Below, in pieces: positions 41,447 through 48,794 of a stretch of 64,000 bases of DNA. Where the stretch lies: NCBI RefSeq assembly GCF_051297175.1, contig NZ_JBINNY010000001.1, positions 2,852,001 through 2,916,000 on the forward strand, in the 5' to 3' direction. This DNA comes from Dryocola sp051297175 (lineage in GTDB: Bacteria > Pseudomonadota > Gammaproteobacteria > Enterobacterales > Enterobacteriaceae). The notes under the pieces are model-generated. The model worked only from the letters and a program-made list of their open reading frames with translations, was not told where the DNA came from and made no database searches. The position numbers and the translations under genes are program-made. Each line of letters starts with the position of its first letter. The stretch's first letter is position 1.

Positions 41447-42502
41447 TTATGCTTCCGGTTCTGCTGTCGCAGGTTCGGCTGCCGTGATGCCTTCGATCAG
41501 ACAGCCATAGCCGTAGTCTTCAATGACGTAGGCATCATTCGAAGAGCTGTACGTTGAGACACGGTTATATTCCGGCTCCTCAACGATGCGGCGACGGTGC
41601 CCGCCTTCCTGCCAGTAGATGGACAGGTTTTCCCAGGAGGTAATGAACATGCTGCCATCAGGGAAGAATGGCGCGATGAATGACGGCAGATTGCCGATCG
41701 TTTTACGCGAGGCAATCAGCTGCCCGGCGAGCGCTTCGGAGTTCGGGTTATTGGTACTGACGGCGTTGATGATTGGGAAAGAACGGTTAACCGTCAGATT
41801 ACGCCCGGTGATGACCACCAGATCGGGCGAGTCCTTGTACCACTCATCCATAAGCGAGTTGACCGCATCAAATACGATGGAGTCGTAGTTACCGTAATCA
41901 CCTTTCGCGATCACCTGGTTGGTATCGTCACGGCTGGTCACGGTGACATTTTTCATCACGCGCTGAGCTGCGTTAGCACGGTACTGCTGGAGCCAACCGA
42001 TGCCACAATCCTGTAACAGCGGGTTAGCGCCGCGGTCTGACTTCTCCGCATAGCTGGTACCGTTGAAGCCGATCATGATGCGATCGAGCGCAATACGCTT
42101 GATGATCTGATTGCTGAGGCGCTGCTGAAAGTCCGGGAACTTTGCCCAGGCATCAAGCTGCGTGTACGGCGTAAAGGTATCGGCGTTCACCTTGTTACAG
42201 GTGTACTTATTCGAATCCAGCGCCGCCACAGAGGTAGGCTGACGGCGATCCGTGGTGGAATTGTTGGTACTGGAAACCGGGCCGCTAACGCCCAAACCGA
42301 TTTTTTCACCGGTCTGATCGTTAACGCCGTAAATGTTAATTTTTTTCAGCATCTCAGACGACTGCTGGATCTTATCCTCAAGCGTTTGCTCAACGCTCGG
42401 ATCAATGCTGTACGCTTTGGTGATGTGAGCAGCACTGATATGGTTCAGCTCAGCCTGTCGCTGAATGTACTTATCAAACAAATCGCGGGTTGTATTACGC
42501 AT
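41447..42502 (-). CDS. N: Major capsid protein N
   Basis: 351 residues from ATG 42502 behind GGAAAGGA; an in-frame ATG at 42547 lies in the O-N junction and is rejected. HK97-fold P2 capsid: IQRQAELN, GEKIGLGVSGPVSS, RIALDRIMIGFNGTSYAEKSDR and NPLLQDCGIGWLQQYR. Scaffold O cleaves its N-terminus during maturation. Confidence 0.95.
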   Translation of the reverse strand: MRNTTRDLFDKYIQRQAELNHISAAHITKAYSIDPSVEQTLEDKIQQSSEMLKKINIYGVNDQTGEKIGLGVSGPVSSTNNSTTDRRQPTSVAALDSNKYTCNKVNADTFTPYTQLDAWAKFPDFQQRLSNQIIKRIALDRIMIGFNGTSYAEKSDRGANPLLQDCGIGWLQQYRANAAQRVMKNVTVTSRDDTNQVIAKGDYGNYDSIVFDAVNSLMDEWYKDSPDLVVITGRNLTVNRSFPIINAVSTNNPNSEALAGQLIASRKTIGNLPSFIAPFFPDGSMFITSWENLSIYWQEGGHRRRIVEEPEYNRVSTYSSSNDAYVIEDYGYGCLIEGITAAEPATAEPEA

Positions 42503-42540
42503 CTTTTTTTCCTTTCCTGAGCCTGACGCACTGAGCCTTA

Positions 42541-43380
42541 TCAGCAATCAGCCAGATGTTGAGTTGATTGACCATCGCCGCCAGTTGCAGGCGGGCGCTG
42601 GTTGTACTGCTCGGCGTCCTGGCCTTTCAGTTTCTCTTCCAGCGCTTTGAAGTCCTTACGCAGGCTTTCCAGCTCGGTGGCGTCAGCCTTGCCCTTCACC
42701 GCAGCAGAAAGCTGGGTAGTGCTGTCCAGCAGCTTGCCCTGGCTCTCGGCAATGGCCTCGATAGCCTCACGGTTTTCACCGTTCTGCTGGCTAAACTGCT
42801 GCTGCGTACCGCCCAACAGCGCCTTAACACGGGCAAAGAAGTTTTTGCCTTCATCCTGCGGCGGCTGTTCATCTTCAAATTCCATCGTGGATTCAACGGC
42901 GGCGGTGAAGAAACAAGCCGGATCATGCTTACGTGATGCCAGTGGGTTAACGGTGTTTTTAGAGCAAAACTCCATCATTTCCGTGCCCAGGCTGGCAGGG
43001 CTATCGGTGCAGGCCAGCCCCATCAAGTAGGCTTCGCCGGTATCTGCAAAAGAGGGATGTACTTCGATGCTGTGATAAATCTTCTGGCGGTTCTTTTTCA
43101 TGGCAACCAGATCATCAGTGGCATCAACCTGCACATACAGGCCCAGCTTGCCCTTTAACTCTCCCTCAGCGATCTCTTGATAGCTGGCGGTAATAACATC
43201 GCCATAAGCACGGAAATCACTGTTGGGCGAATAGCCCCGGAGGTGCTCCAGATTGACGCGGGCACCGTATACGATTGGGTTATAACGTTGAGCCATCTGC
43301 ACAATGTGCTGACGCTCCAGCGTCCGACCGTCGCAGGTGGCACCCTCGACAGCAACGCGAAATGGTTTTGACTTTGGCAT
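42541..43380 (-). CDS. O: Capsid scaffold and maturation protease O
   Basis: 279 residues. Serine protease half: Asp17 (TCDGRTL), His46 (NLEHLRG) and Ser104 (YHSIEVHPSF) correspond to the Asp/His/Ser triad described for P2 gpO. The C-terminal half is a Gln/Glu/Lys-rich coiled-coil scaffold. It starts the leftward O-N-M-L-X-Y-K-R-S operon, opposite P. Confidence 0.94.
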   Translation of the reverse strand: MPKSKPFRVAVEGATCDGRTLERQHIVQMAQRYNPIVYGARVNLEHLRGYSPNSDFRAYGDVITASYQEIAEGELKGKLGLYVQVDATDDLVAMKKNRQKIYHSIEVHPSFADTGEAYLMGLACTDSPASLGTEMMEFCSKNTVNPLASRKHDPACFFTAAVESTMEFEDEQPPQDEGKNFFARVKALLGGTQQQFSQQNGENREAIEAIAESQGKLLDSTTQLSAAVKGKADATELESLRKDFKALEEKLKGQDAEQYNQRPPATGGDGQSTQHLADC

Positions 43381-43460
43381 GTCGAAATCCCGAATGAGTG
43401 AGTGATATTAACCAGTGCCCCTATCATTCCCGCCGCAGCCTAAACGCGCAAAGCGTTGCC

Positions 43461-43482
43461 GTTGTTGCCGTTTTCCGACAAT
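43461..43482. promoter_or_regulatory. Ogr operator between O and P (late promoters PO and PP)
   Basis: GTTGT-N12-ACAAT fits TGT-N12-ACA. Leftward, an AATGATA box (43428-43422) gives a start near 43415, 57 bp from the dyad centre, before O. Rightward the same spacing puts the start at about 43526, practically on the P ATG, so P mRNA may be leaderless or start slightly differently. P2 likewise has divergent PP/PO here. Confidence 0.8.
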
Positions 43483-43526
43483 GACAACCCGAAGCGACAC
43501 GCGCGCGGGCGCGGTACTCTGCCACC

Positions 43527-45243
43527 ATGAAACAGACTTCCCACGATGAGCCACGGATTGCCGCTAAGGTCATGTACTGGCAGGCATACAGCATCACGCA
43601 GATCGCCAAATCGATCGGCGTGAGTACCAACACCCTGTATTCATGGCGCCGCCGCGATAAGTGGGACGAGTCCACCGCGCTGGAGCGTGTACAGGATCGG
43701 ATGCAGGTGCGGCTGTTACGCCTGACGGAAAAGCCAGACCTGACGGCGCATGACTTCAAGACCATTGACCTGTTAACCCGGCAACTGGTGCGGATGGAGC
43801 GCGAAGAGCGCCGCAGCGAAGAGAAAGGCCGCGAGAAGAAGCCGAAAAAACCACTTTACGGAAGAGCAGATCGGGGATCTGCGCGCTCTGGTGCTGGATT
43901 CGCTCTACGAGCATCAAAAACGCTGGTACAAGCAGCGCGAACGCCGCAACCGTTTCATCCTTAAGAGCAGGCAAATCGGTGCCACTTGGTACTTTGCCCG
44001 CGAAGCACTGTTACGGGCGCTGGAAACCGGCAACAATCAGATCTTTCTGTCAGCCAGCCGCGCCCAGGCGTTCCAGTTCAAGAAGTTCATCCAGCTACTG
44101 GCGGCGCAGGTTGGCGTTGAGCTTAAAGGCGGCGACGCCATCACCCTGAGCAACGGCGCAACGTTTTATTTTCTCGGTACATCGGCAGCAACAGCGCAGA
44201 GCTACACCGGCGATCTGTATCTTGATGAAGCATTCTGGATTAATAACTTCCTCAACCTGCGCAAAGTTGCGGCAGGCATGGCAACCCACGAAGGGCTGCG
44301 CCGTACCTACTTTTCCACGCCATCCAGTGAAGAACATGAAGCCTATAGCTTCTGGACTGGCGACCTTTTCAACAAGGCGAGGCCCAGAGCTGAACGGGTT
44401 GAAATAGACGTCAGCCACAAGGCACTGAAAAACGGCAAGCTGGGCGGGGATGGGATCTGGCGGCAAATTGTCACCATCGAAGACGCGGTAAAACTCGGCT
44501 TCAACCTGGTGAAGCTGGAAACCATTAAGGCGGAAAACTCCCCGGAGGATTACGACAACCTCTACCGCTGCCGCTTCGTCACCGTAGGCGAGCGCGCCTT
44601 TAACTACAACGCCATGATCGGCTGCTGCGTTGATGGCTTTAACGATGATGTTTGGCCCGACTGGAACCCGTTCGCCCCCAGACCGATAGGCGATCGCGGG
44701 GTATGGGTTGGCTATGACCCCAACGGGGGAAGCGGTAACGGTGACTCTGCCGGGCTGGTCGTGATAGTTCCGCCAGCGGTGCCGGGCGGTAAGTTCCGCA
44801 TCATTGAGCGCGTCCAGCTTCGTGGGATGGAGTTTGAGGAGCAGGCAAAGGCCATTCAGTCACTGACGGAGCGTTACAACGTCCAGCACATCGCGATCGA
44901 TGCCACTGGTATTGGTGATGCCGTCTGGCAACTCGTAATTAAGTTCTTCCCGCTGGCGGTGAAGTACCAATATTCCGCCCCACTCAAGCGGGCCATGGTG
45001 CTGAAAGCGCTCATGCTTATCCGTGCCGGTCGGCTGGAGGTGGATGCGGGAATGCTGGATCTCGTCCAGTCATTTATGACTGTTCGCAAGGTGCAGAAAG
45101 GCGGGGTTATGACCTACGTTTCCGACCGCAAACGCGGCAGCAACCACGGCGATCTAGCCTGGGCATCAATGACAGCTTTGTATAACGAGCCGATCGGCAG
45201 CGAAAGCGGCGGCGGTAGTGACAGTTTTGTAGAGGAGTTTTAA
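43527..45243 (+). pseudogene. P: Large terminase subunit P, +1 frameshift at an A6 run
   Basis: The N-terminal HTH and linker are read from 43527 (YSITQIAKSIGVSTNTLYSWRRRDKWD) up to KKPKK at 43850. The rest, from HFTEEQIGDLRALVLDSLYEHQ, is in the next frame to 45243. The switch falls at AAAAAA (43845-43850); removing one A restores a single frame reading PKNHFTEEQ. Downstream are the P2-type ATPase and nuclease parts: LKSRQIGATW, GDLYLDEAFW, VWVGYDPNGGSGNGDSAGLVV with nuclease Asp. Either a true inactivating insertion or a homopolymer sequencing error. Confidence 0.88.
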
Positions 45244-45245
45244 AC

Positions 45246-46295
45246 GTGAGCCGCAAAAAGCAAAAGTTTCAGGCCAAAGAGCCGCTGCAATCTGCCACGA
45301 TGGAGGCCAGTGCGGTTGAATCATTCAGTTTTGGCGACCCGATAGCCGTCACCGATCGCAGTATGTTGTTGGATTGTATGGAGTGCGCAGATAACGGCGT
45401 ATATTTTGAACCACCGATCAGTCCCTACGGCATCGCCCGAATGTTTGATTCAACGGCCTATCATCAGTCTCCGCTGGTCTTTAAGCGTAATGTGATCACA
45501 TCCTGCTACATCCCTCACCCGATGCTGAGCAGGCAGGAAATGAGCGCGTGGGTGCTGGATTATCTGGTATTTGGCAACAACTACATGGAGGTACGCCGTA
45601 ACGTGCTGGGCGAGCCTATTGCGCTGAAACATGCCCAAGCCAAATATACCCGGCGCGGCAGCGACTTGAAAAAGGATCAATACTGGTTTATCACCCGCCG
45701 CGATGCGGACTACCCATTCAAGCCAGGCAGCATCTGCCAAATAAAAAACCCCAGCATCCACCAGGAGATCTACGGCGCACCTGAATACATGGCCTCGCTA
45801 CAGAGCGCCATGCTCAACAGTGAAGCGACCATGTTCCGCCGCAACTACTACATTAACGGCAGTCACGCCGGGGTAATCGTCTATCTGACCGACCCGATCG
45901 CCAACAATAAAGACGTTGAGAGCCTGAAAAAGTCATTGAAAGATGCGCGCGGCGGTGGAGCTTTTAAAAACCTGTTCGTATACGCAGCTGGCGGGAAGAA
46001 AGACGGCTTGCAAATCCTGCCATTCAGCCAGATAGCGGCTAAGGACGAGTTTACCGGCATCAAGGACGCAACGCGGGATGATATGCTTGCCGCGCACCGC
46101 GTCCCGCCTCAACTGATGGGGGTGATGCCAGGCAACGCCGGGGGGTTTGGCGACGTTGAGAAAGCCGCCCGCGTCTTCTCCATCAACGAGCTGACGCCGA
46201 TACAGGAAAGCCTGAAAGAGCTGAATGACTGGCTGGGCATTGAGGTGATCCGCTTCAACCCTTACGCCCTGGCAACCCCATCAACAGCCGCCTGA
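45246..46295 (+). CDS. Q: Portal protein Q
   Basis: 349 residues, PBSX/P2 portal family: FEPPISPYGIARMFDSTAYHQSP, YMEVRRNVLGEPIALKHA, and FRRNYYINGSHAGVIVYLTD. It forms the DNA-entry dodecamer of the head. It starts 2 bp after P and ends the rightward P-Q operon before a strong terminator and cos. Confidence 0.95.
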   Translation: MSRKKQKFQAKEPLQSATMEASAVESFSFGDPIAVTDRSMLLDCMECADNGVYFEPPISPYGIARMFDSTAYHQSPLVFKRNVITSCYIPHPMLSRQEMSAWVLDYLVFGNNYMEVRRNVLGEPIALKHAQAKYTRRGSDLKKDQYWFITRRDADYPFKPGSICQIKNPSIHQEIYGAPEYMASLQSAMLNSEATMFRRNYYINGSHAGVIVYLTDPIANNKDVESLKKSLKDARGGGAFKNLFVYAAGGKKDGLQILPFSQIAAKDEFTGIKDATRDDMLAAHRVPPQLMGVMPGNAGGFGDVEKAARVFSINELTPIQESLKELNDWLGIEVIRFNPYALATPSTAA

Positions 46296-46366
46296 CCATT
46301 CAAAAAGATTGACGTATCACCCTGTCAGAGGGTGAGCACAGCCACCCCGAAAGCTAAACGCCATAT

Positions 46367-46405
46367 AAGCCCCTCAGCGCCACGCTGTCAGGGGCTTTTC
46401 TTTTT
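46367..46405 (+). terminator. Terminator of the P-Q operon
   Basis: AAGCCCCT pairs with AGGGGCTT around an inner CAGCG/CGCTG stem, followed by TTTTCTTTTT. It lies about 70 bp after the Q stop. Confidence 0.92.
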
Positions 46406-46505
46406 CACCCCCTCACCGGCCACCACGCAACCGCATCAAAACAGAGCCGCACAGACGCGAAAAAGGGCATTAACAGGTATACCCTCCTTACCCCCTCAGC
46501 GCGCG

Positions 46506-46524
46506 ATGGTTCCCCCGCCTCGCC
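46506..46524 (-). other. P2-type cos site
   Basis: On the minus strand GGCGAGGCGGGGGAACCAT shares its first 12 bases with the P2 cohesive end GGCGAGGCGGGGAAAGCAC, and GCGCGCTGA follows at the same distance as in P2. It lies beyond Q, where cos belongs. It is where terminase would cut to give 19-base cohesive ends. Confidence 0.85.
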
Positions 46525-46618
46525 CGCACACAAAACCCCCTTCTTTTTGTGCAAACTTGCAGACCACAGCAGGCCGCGCCGCGTCTGGGCTTGTATGGAA
46601 AATGTATCATCAAAAAAA

Positions 46619-46646
46619 TTGTGCGAAAGTGCGCACTTTTGCGCAA
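46619..46646. promoter_or_regulatory. 28-bp near-palindrome at the cos/cargo border
   Basis: The arms TTGTGCGAAAGTGC and GCACTTTTGCGCAA match at 12 of 14 positions, with a perfect AAGTGCGCACTT core. It is centred 33 bp upstream of the TTGACT box of the cargo promoter. It could be an operator for that promoter or a cos-flanking protein site. Confidence 0.6.
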
Positions 46647-46665
46647 CGAATCAGACCCCATCTAT

Positions 46666-46694
46666 TTGACTAAAGATTACCTTTAGGGTAATTT
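46666..46694 (+). promoter_or_regulatory. Cargo promoter with internal dyad
   Basis: TTGACT, 17-bp spacer, TAATTT; start near 46701. The spacer and -10 contain the perfect inverted repeat ATTACC-TTTAG-GGTAAT (46676-46692), a likely repressor site overlapping the promoter. It would transcribe the 11-codon leader and, past the terminator at 46821, the DUF4760 gene. Confidence 0.75.
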
Positions 46695-46765
46695 TCTACC
46701 CATGACTTCACTAATACGTGATTTTCACGAAAAGTGAACCTGACAAATATTTAAAGGGGGTTAAT

Positions 46766-46801
46766 ATGAAAAGATTATTTGATGAGTTCGACGGCTTCTA
46801 A
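46766..46801 (+). CDS. 11-codon leader peptide / micro-ORF
   Basis: ATG 46766 with a very strong AAAGGGGG Shine-Dalgarno 5 bp upstream encodes MKRLFDEFDGF. It lies on a predicted short transcript from 46701 to the terminator at 46848. Three of eleven residues are Phe, suggestive of a leader peptide that could couple ribosome stalling to termination before the DUF4760 gene. A free-standing micropeptide or chance are alternatives. Confidence 0.5.
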   Translation: MKRLFDEFDGF

Positions 46802-46820
46802 GCTGAATCTAACCTCTACG

Positions 46821-46848
46821 AGGCGGGGACTTTAACCCCGCCTTTTTT
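46821..46848 (+). terminator. Intrinsic terminator 15 bp before the DUF4760 gene
   Basis: GGCGGGG (46822-46828), loop ACTTTAA, CCCCGCC (46836-46842), then T6. A smaller hairpin CCTC-TAC-GAGG (46813-46823) overlaps its first two bases and could compete. The placement suggests transcription attenuation of the downstream gene. Confidence 0.9.
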
Positions 46849-46862
46849 ATGGATGAAAAATC

Positions 46863-47366
46863 ATGACCTTAGACGCCACAACCTTGCAAATTATCAGCAA
46901 CGCTATTGTCCTTCTTGGTGTGATTGTCGCCATTGGTACGATTATCTATAACGTCCGCACGGCAAAGAAAACGCAGACAGCTATTTTTTTGTTTGAGAGC
47001 CGTCAGGACAAGCAATACATTGAATCTCTACATATCCTCAAGCAGGTGCATCGCTCAGGAAAATCTTTCCGCGCTTACGTATTCCCTTGTGAAGGCAAAG
47101 CGATCACAGAAGAAGAAATGATAGAGCGCCGCAAGTTTCAGTACATCCTGAATTTTTACGAAAGGGTTGCCGTTAGCATCCGTGAAGGTATTTATGATGA
47201 GCAGATGATCAAGCGCACATCCTTTACCACCGTGATCGAAACATACGATATTGCCGAACCCTTGATAAAAGCTATCCGAGAACACATCAAATCAACTACA
47301 ACATATCAAGAATTTGAATGGCTGGTTAAACGGTGGAAGAAAAAGCCACTGAAGAAAAACAGGTAA
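46863..47366 (+). CDS. DUF4760-like membrane-anchored protein (cargo)
   Basis: 167 residues: an N-terminal membrane helix (LQIISNAIVLLGVIVAIGTIIYNV) followed by a basic stretch and a helical cytoplasmic domain. The blocks FQYILNFYERVAVSIREGIYD and TYQEFEWLVKRWKKKP fit the DUF4760 pattern as I know it; function is not established. No strong Shine-Dalgarno; the gene is AT-rich compared with phage structural genes. Located in the cos-A interval where P2 carries tin/old, so a superinfection-exclusion or defence role is inferred, not shown. Confidence 0.7.
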   Translation: MTLDATTLQIISNAIVLLGVIVAIGTIIYNVRTAKKTQTAIFLFESRQDKQYIESLHILKQVHRSGKSFRAYVFPCEGKAITEEEMIERRKFQYILNFYERVAVSIREGIYDEQMIKRTSFTTVIETYDIAEPLIKAIREHIKSTTTYQEFEWLVKRWKKKPLKKNR

Positions 47367-47377
47367 CAAGCACCACT

Positions 47378-47404
47378 GAAAAGCCGTCTGACAGGCGGCT
47401 TTTT
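47378..47404. terminator. Bidirectional terminator in cargo
   Basis: AGCCGTC-TGACA-GGCGGCT, preceded by AAAA and followed by TTTTT. It serves the DUF4760 gene on the plus strand and the convergent small gene on the minus strand. Confidence 0.88.
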
Positions 47405-47658
47405 CAACGTGGCGTTGCATCGTCAATTCCCCGTTCTAAAATTCCCATCTGGATCGCACAAAAATCAATTACGGCCCCTACCAACTCAGGATCATTAGCA
47501 TAATCCTGCACCAGTTCAGATCGACTGTAATTCAAATTCTGCCCCCTGTACTCCCAATCCCAAAACATAGTCAATATTGGACCATTTCTTTCAAAACGTA
47601 CTCTTGCTTCGGGCCTAATTTTTCTTGCCTCTATCGTGAGTAAGCCTTCAATTGCCAT
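47404..47658 (-). CDS. Hypothetical cargo protein, 84 residues
   Basis: Starts MAIEGLLTIEARKIRPEARV from ATG 47658, with GGGAG 12 bp upstream; in-frame alternatives are ATG 47676 and GTG 47733. It has an acidic, soluble, mixed alpha/beta look (ILTMFWDWEYRGQNL, LVQDYANDPELVGAVIDFC), no membrane segment and no recognised domain. It is convergent with the DUF4760 gene and divergent from the toxin-antitoxin locus. Function unknown. Confidence 0.6.
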   Translation of the reverse strand: MAIEGLLTIEARKIRPEARVRFERNGPILTMFWDWEYRGQNLNYSRSELVQDYANDPELVGAVIDFCAIQMGILERGIDDATPR

Positions 47659-47799
47659 AGTGGAATTTACTCCCATGCAGATGGTGAAGTTAAAAATATA
47701 GACCTTTATAGGCTCACTCCCAAGGTGCAACACCTTAAGATTAAGATCTTACTCTGTTTTCATATATAAATCATGGAGATAGGGCAATCCTCTCATAAA

Positions 47800-47853
47800 A
47801 TATAGGGTTTGATATAGGGAAGCGTTGACAATATAGGGCTTGCACCCTATATT
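47800..47853 (+). promoter_or_regulatory. Toxin-antitoxin promoter with repeated operator
   Basis: TTGACA (47825-47830), 17-bp spacer, TATATT (47848-47853). The 8-mer ATATAGGG occurs at 47800, 47812 and 47831 and as its complement CCCTATAT at 47845. The last two form a perfect 9-bp inverted repeat, AATATAGGG-N6-CCCTATATT, across the promoter. Autorepression by the downstream Xre protein is likely; the same 8-mer is in the phage lysogeny operators at 54182 and 54211. Confidence 0.82.
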
Positions 47854-47910
47854 ATCAACAGTCCCGTGAGGGGCGTGTTCTTTAACAATTTACCTTTGAG
47901 GCTTGTCATT

Positions 47911-48174
47911 ATGACAATTATCCAATGGACCGGTAAGGCCGCTAAGGACTTACGCTCTCTCCCCTCAAACGACAAGAAGGCTATCAGCGAGAAAATAAAC
48001 TCAATGAAGTCTTACCCGGACTTAACTGGGCTGGATGTAAAAAAGCTCACGGATCAGAATGGGAAGTATCGGTTGAGGGTTAAAAACTATCGTGTCCTGT
48101 TTGAATTTGTAAATGAGGAAACGGTAGTAATTGAGATTCAGCGCATTTTGCGCCGAACGTCCACTACATACTAA
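47911..48174 (+). CDS. RelE/ParE-type toxin
   Basis: 87 residues from ATG 47911 with GAGG upstream; an upstream in-frame start at 47866 is less likely. RelE-fold pattern: KAAKDLRSLPSNDKKAISEKI, DVKKLTDQNGKYRLRVKNYRVLFEF, and VVIEIQRILRRTSTTY. RelE members cleave mRNA on the ribosome and ParE members poison gyrase; the class cannot be told here. The toxin precedes its antitoxin, as in HigBA-type loci. Confidence 0.88.
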   Translation: MTIIQWTGKAAKDLRSLPSNDKKAISEKINSMKSYPDLTGLDVKKLTDQNGKYRLRVKNYRVLFEFVNEETVVIEIQRILRRTSTTY

Positions 48175-48251
48175 GGCGAGGCGGGGGGCTTCCCCGCCCC
48201 ACTTAGACTCAAATGGTAAATAAAATCATTCAACAACTAATGGAGAATTTA

Positions 48252-48305
48252 ATGTCAACAAATCACTTAAACAGTAATCGAATACCATATACAAGATTGA
48301 GATAA
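48252..48305 (+). CDS. 17-codon micro-ORF between toxin and antitoxin
   Basis: ATG 48252 behind TGGAGAA encodes MSTNHLNSNRIPYTRLR. It lies in an AT-rich 170-bp gap that begins with a hairpin GGCGGGG-GGCTT-CCCCGCC (48180-48198) lacking a U-tract. It may be a remnant or a translational leader for the antitoxin. Coding status is uncertain. Confidence 0.3.
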   Translation: MSTNHLNSNRIPYTRLR

Positions 48306-48344
48306 ATGTTTGTTATATCAGTGACATAATCTAGGATTAAAGTG

Positions 48345-48719
48345 ATGGCTAACATTCAATTTATCACTGACAGTAGAGGTCAAAGAATCTCTGCGGTAGT
48401 GCCGATTGAACTGTTCGAAAGATTAACTCAAGATAGCGATATCGCAGAGTTATACGAGCCTGTTCAAAACGAAACCGGCACATCTGATAACGTTCGATAC
48501 CCAAACGATGTTATCAACATACTTGCTGAGAAAGGTTGCACCATGCAAGCTGCATGGCGCATCTACAGAGGCTTGACGCAAAAACAAGTCGCTGATGCAT
48601 TAGGCATAAAGCAATCAACAGTGTCGGAGTTCGAGAAGTCAGAGCGTCCTCGCAAAGACAACATTGAACGGCTAGCTACACTGTATAGATGTAGTCCTGA
48701 GCAACTTACTCTCGAGTAA
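48345..48719 (+). CDS. Xre-type HTH antitoxin
   Basis: 124 residues. The N-terminal 45 residues resemble a prevent-host-death-like arm (NIQFITDSRGQRISAVVPIELFERL), followed by a C-terminal HTH_XRE (WRIYRGLTQKQVADALGIKQSTVSEFEKSERPRKDNIERLA, about 75-115). It would neutralise the upstream RelE-like protein and repress the locus. The 170-bp separation from the toxin is unusually long, so it may also have its own promoter. Confidence 0.85.
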   Translation: MANIQFITDSRGQRISAVVPIELFERLTQDSDIAELYEPVQNETGTSDNVRYPNDVINILAEKGCTMQAAWRIYRGLTQKQVADALGIKQSTVSEFEKSERPRKDNIERLATLYRCSPEQLTLE

Positions 48720-48724
48720 TAAAT

Positions 48725-48751
48725 ATGCCCCGGAAACGGGGCATTTCATTT
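48725..48751 (+). terminator. Terminator after the antitoxin gene
   Basis: ATGCCCCG-GAAA-CGGGGCAT followed by TTCATTT: a perfect 8-bp stem with a GNRA-type loop, 5 bp after the stop. Confidence 0.88.
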
Positions 48752-48794
48752 ATCCTTTCTAACTTCTTTCATATCTACAGCCGCAATATTCCTA

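Noticed and set aside
43845..43850. A6 in P as a programmed frameshift
   Set aside because: No known programmed shift in P2 gpP and no accompanying slip-site context for +1; mutation or sequencing error is simpler.
48175..48186. Second copy of GGCGAGGCGGGG as a cos site
   Set aside because: It lacks the spaced GCGCGCTGA and forms the arm of a hairpin right after the toxin stop; the 46513-46524 copy has the P2 flanks.
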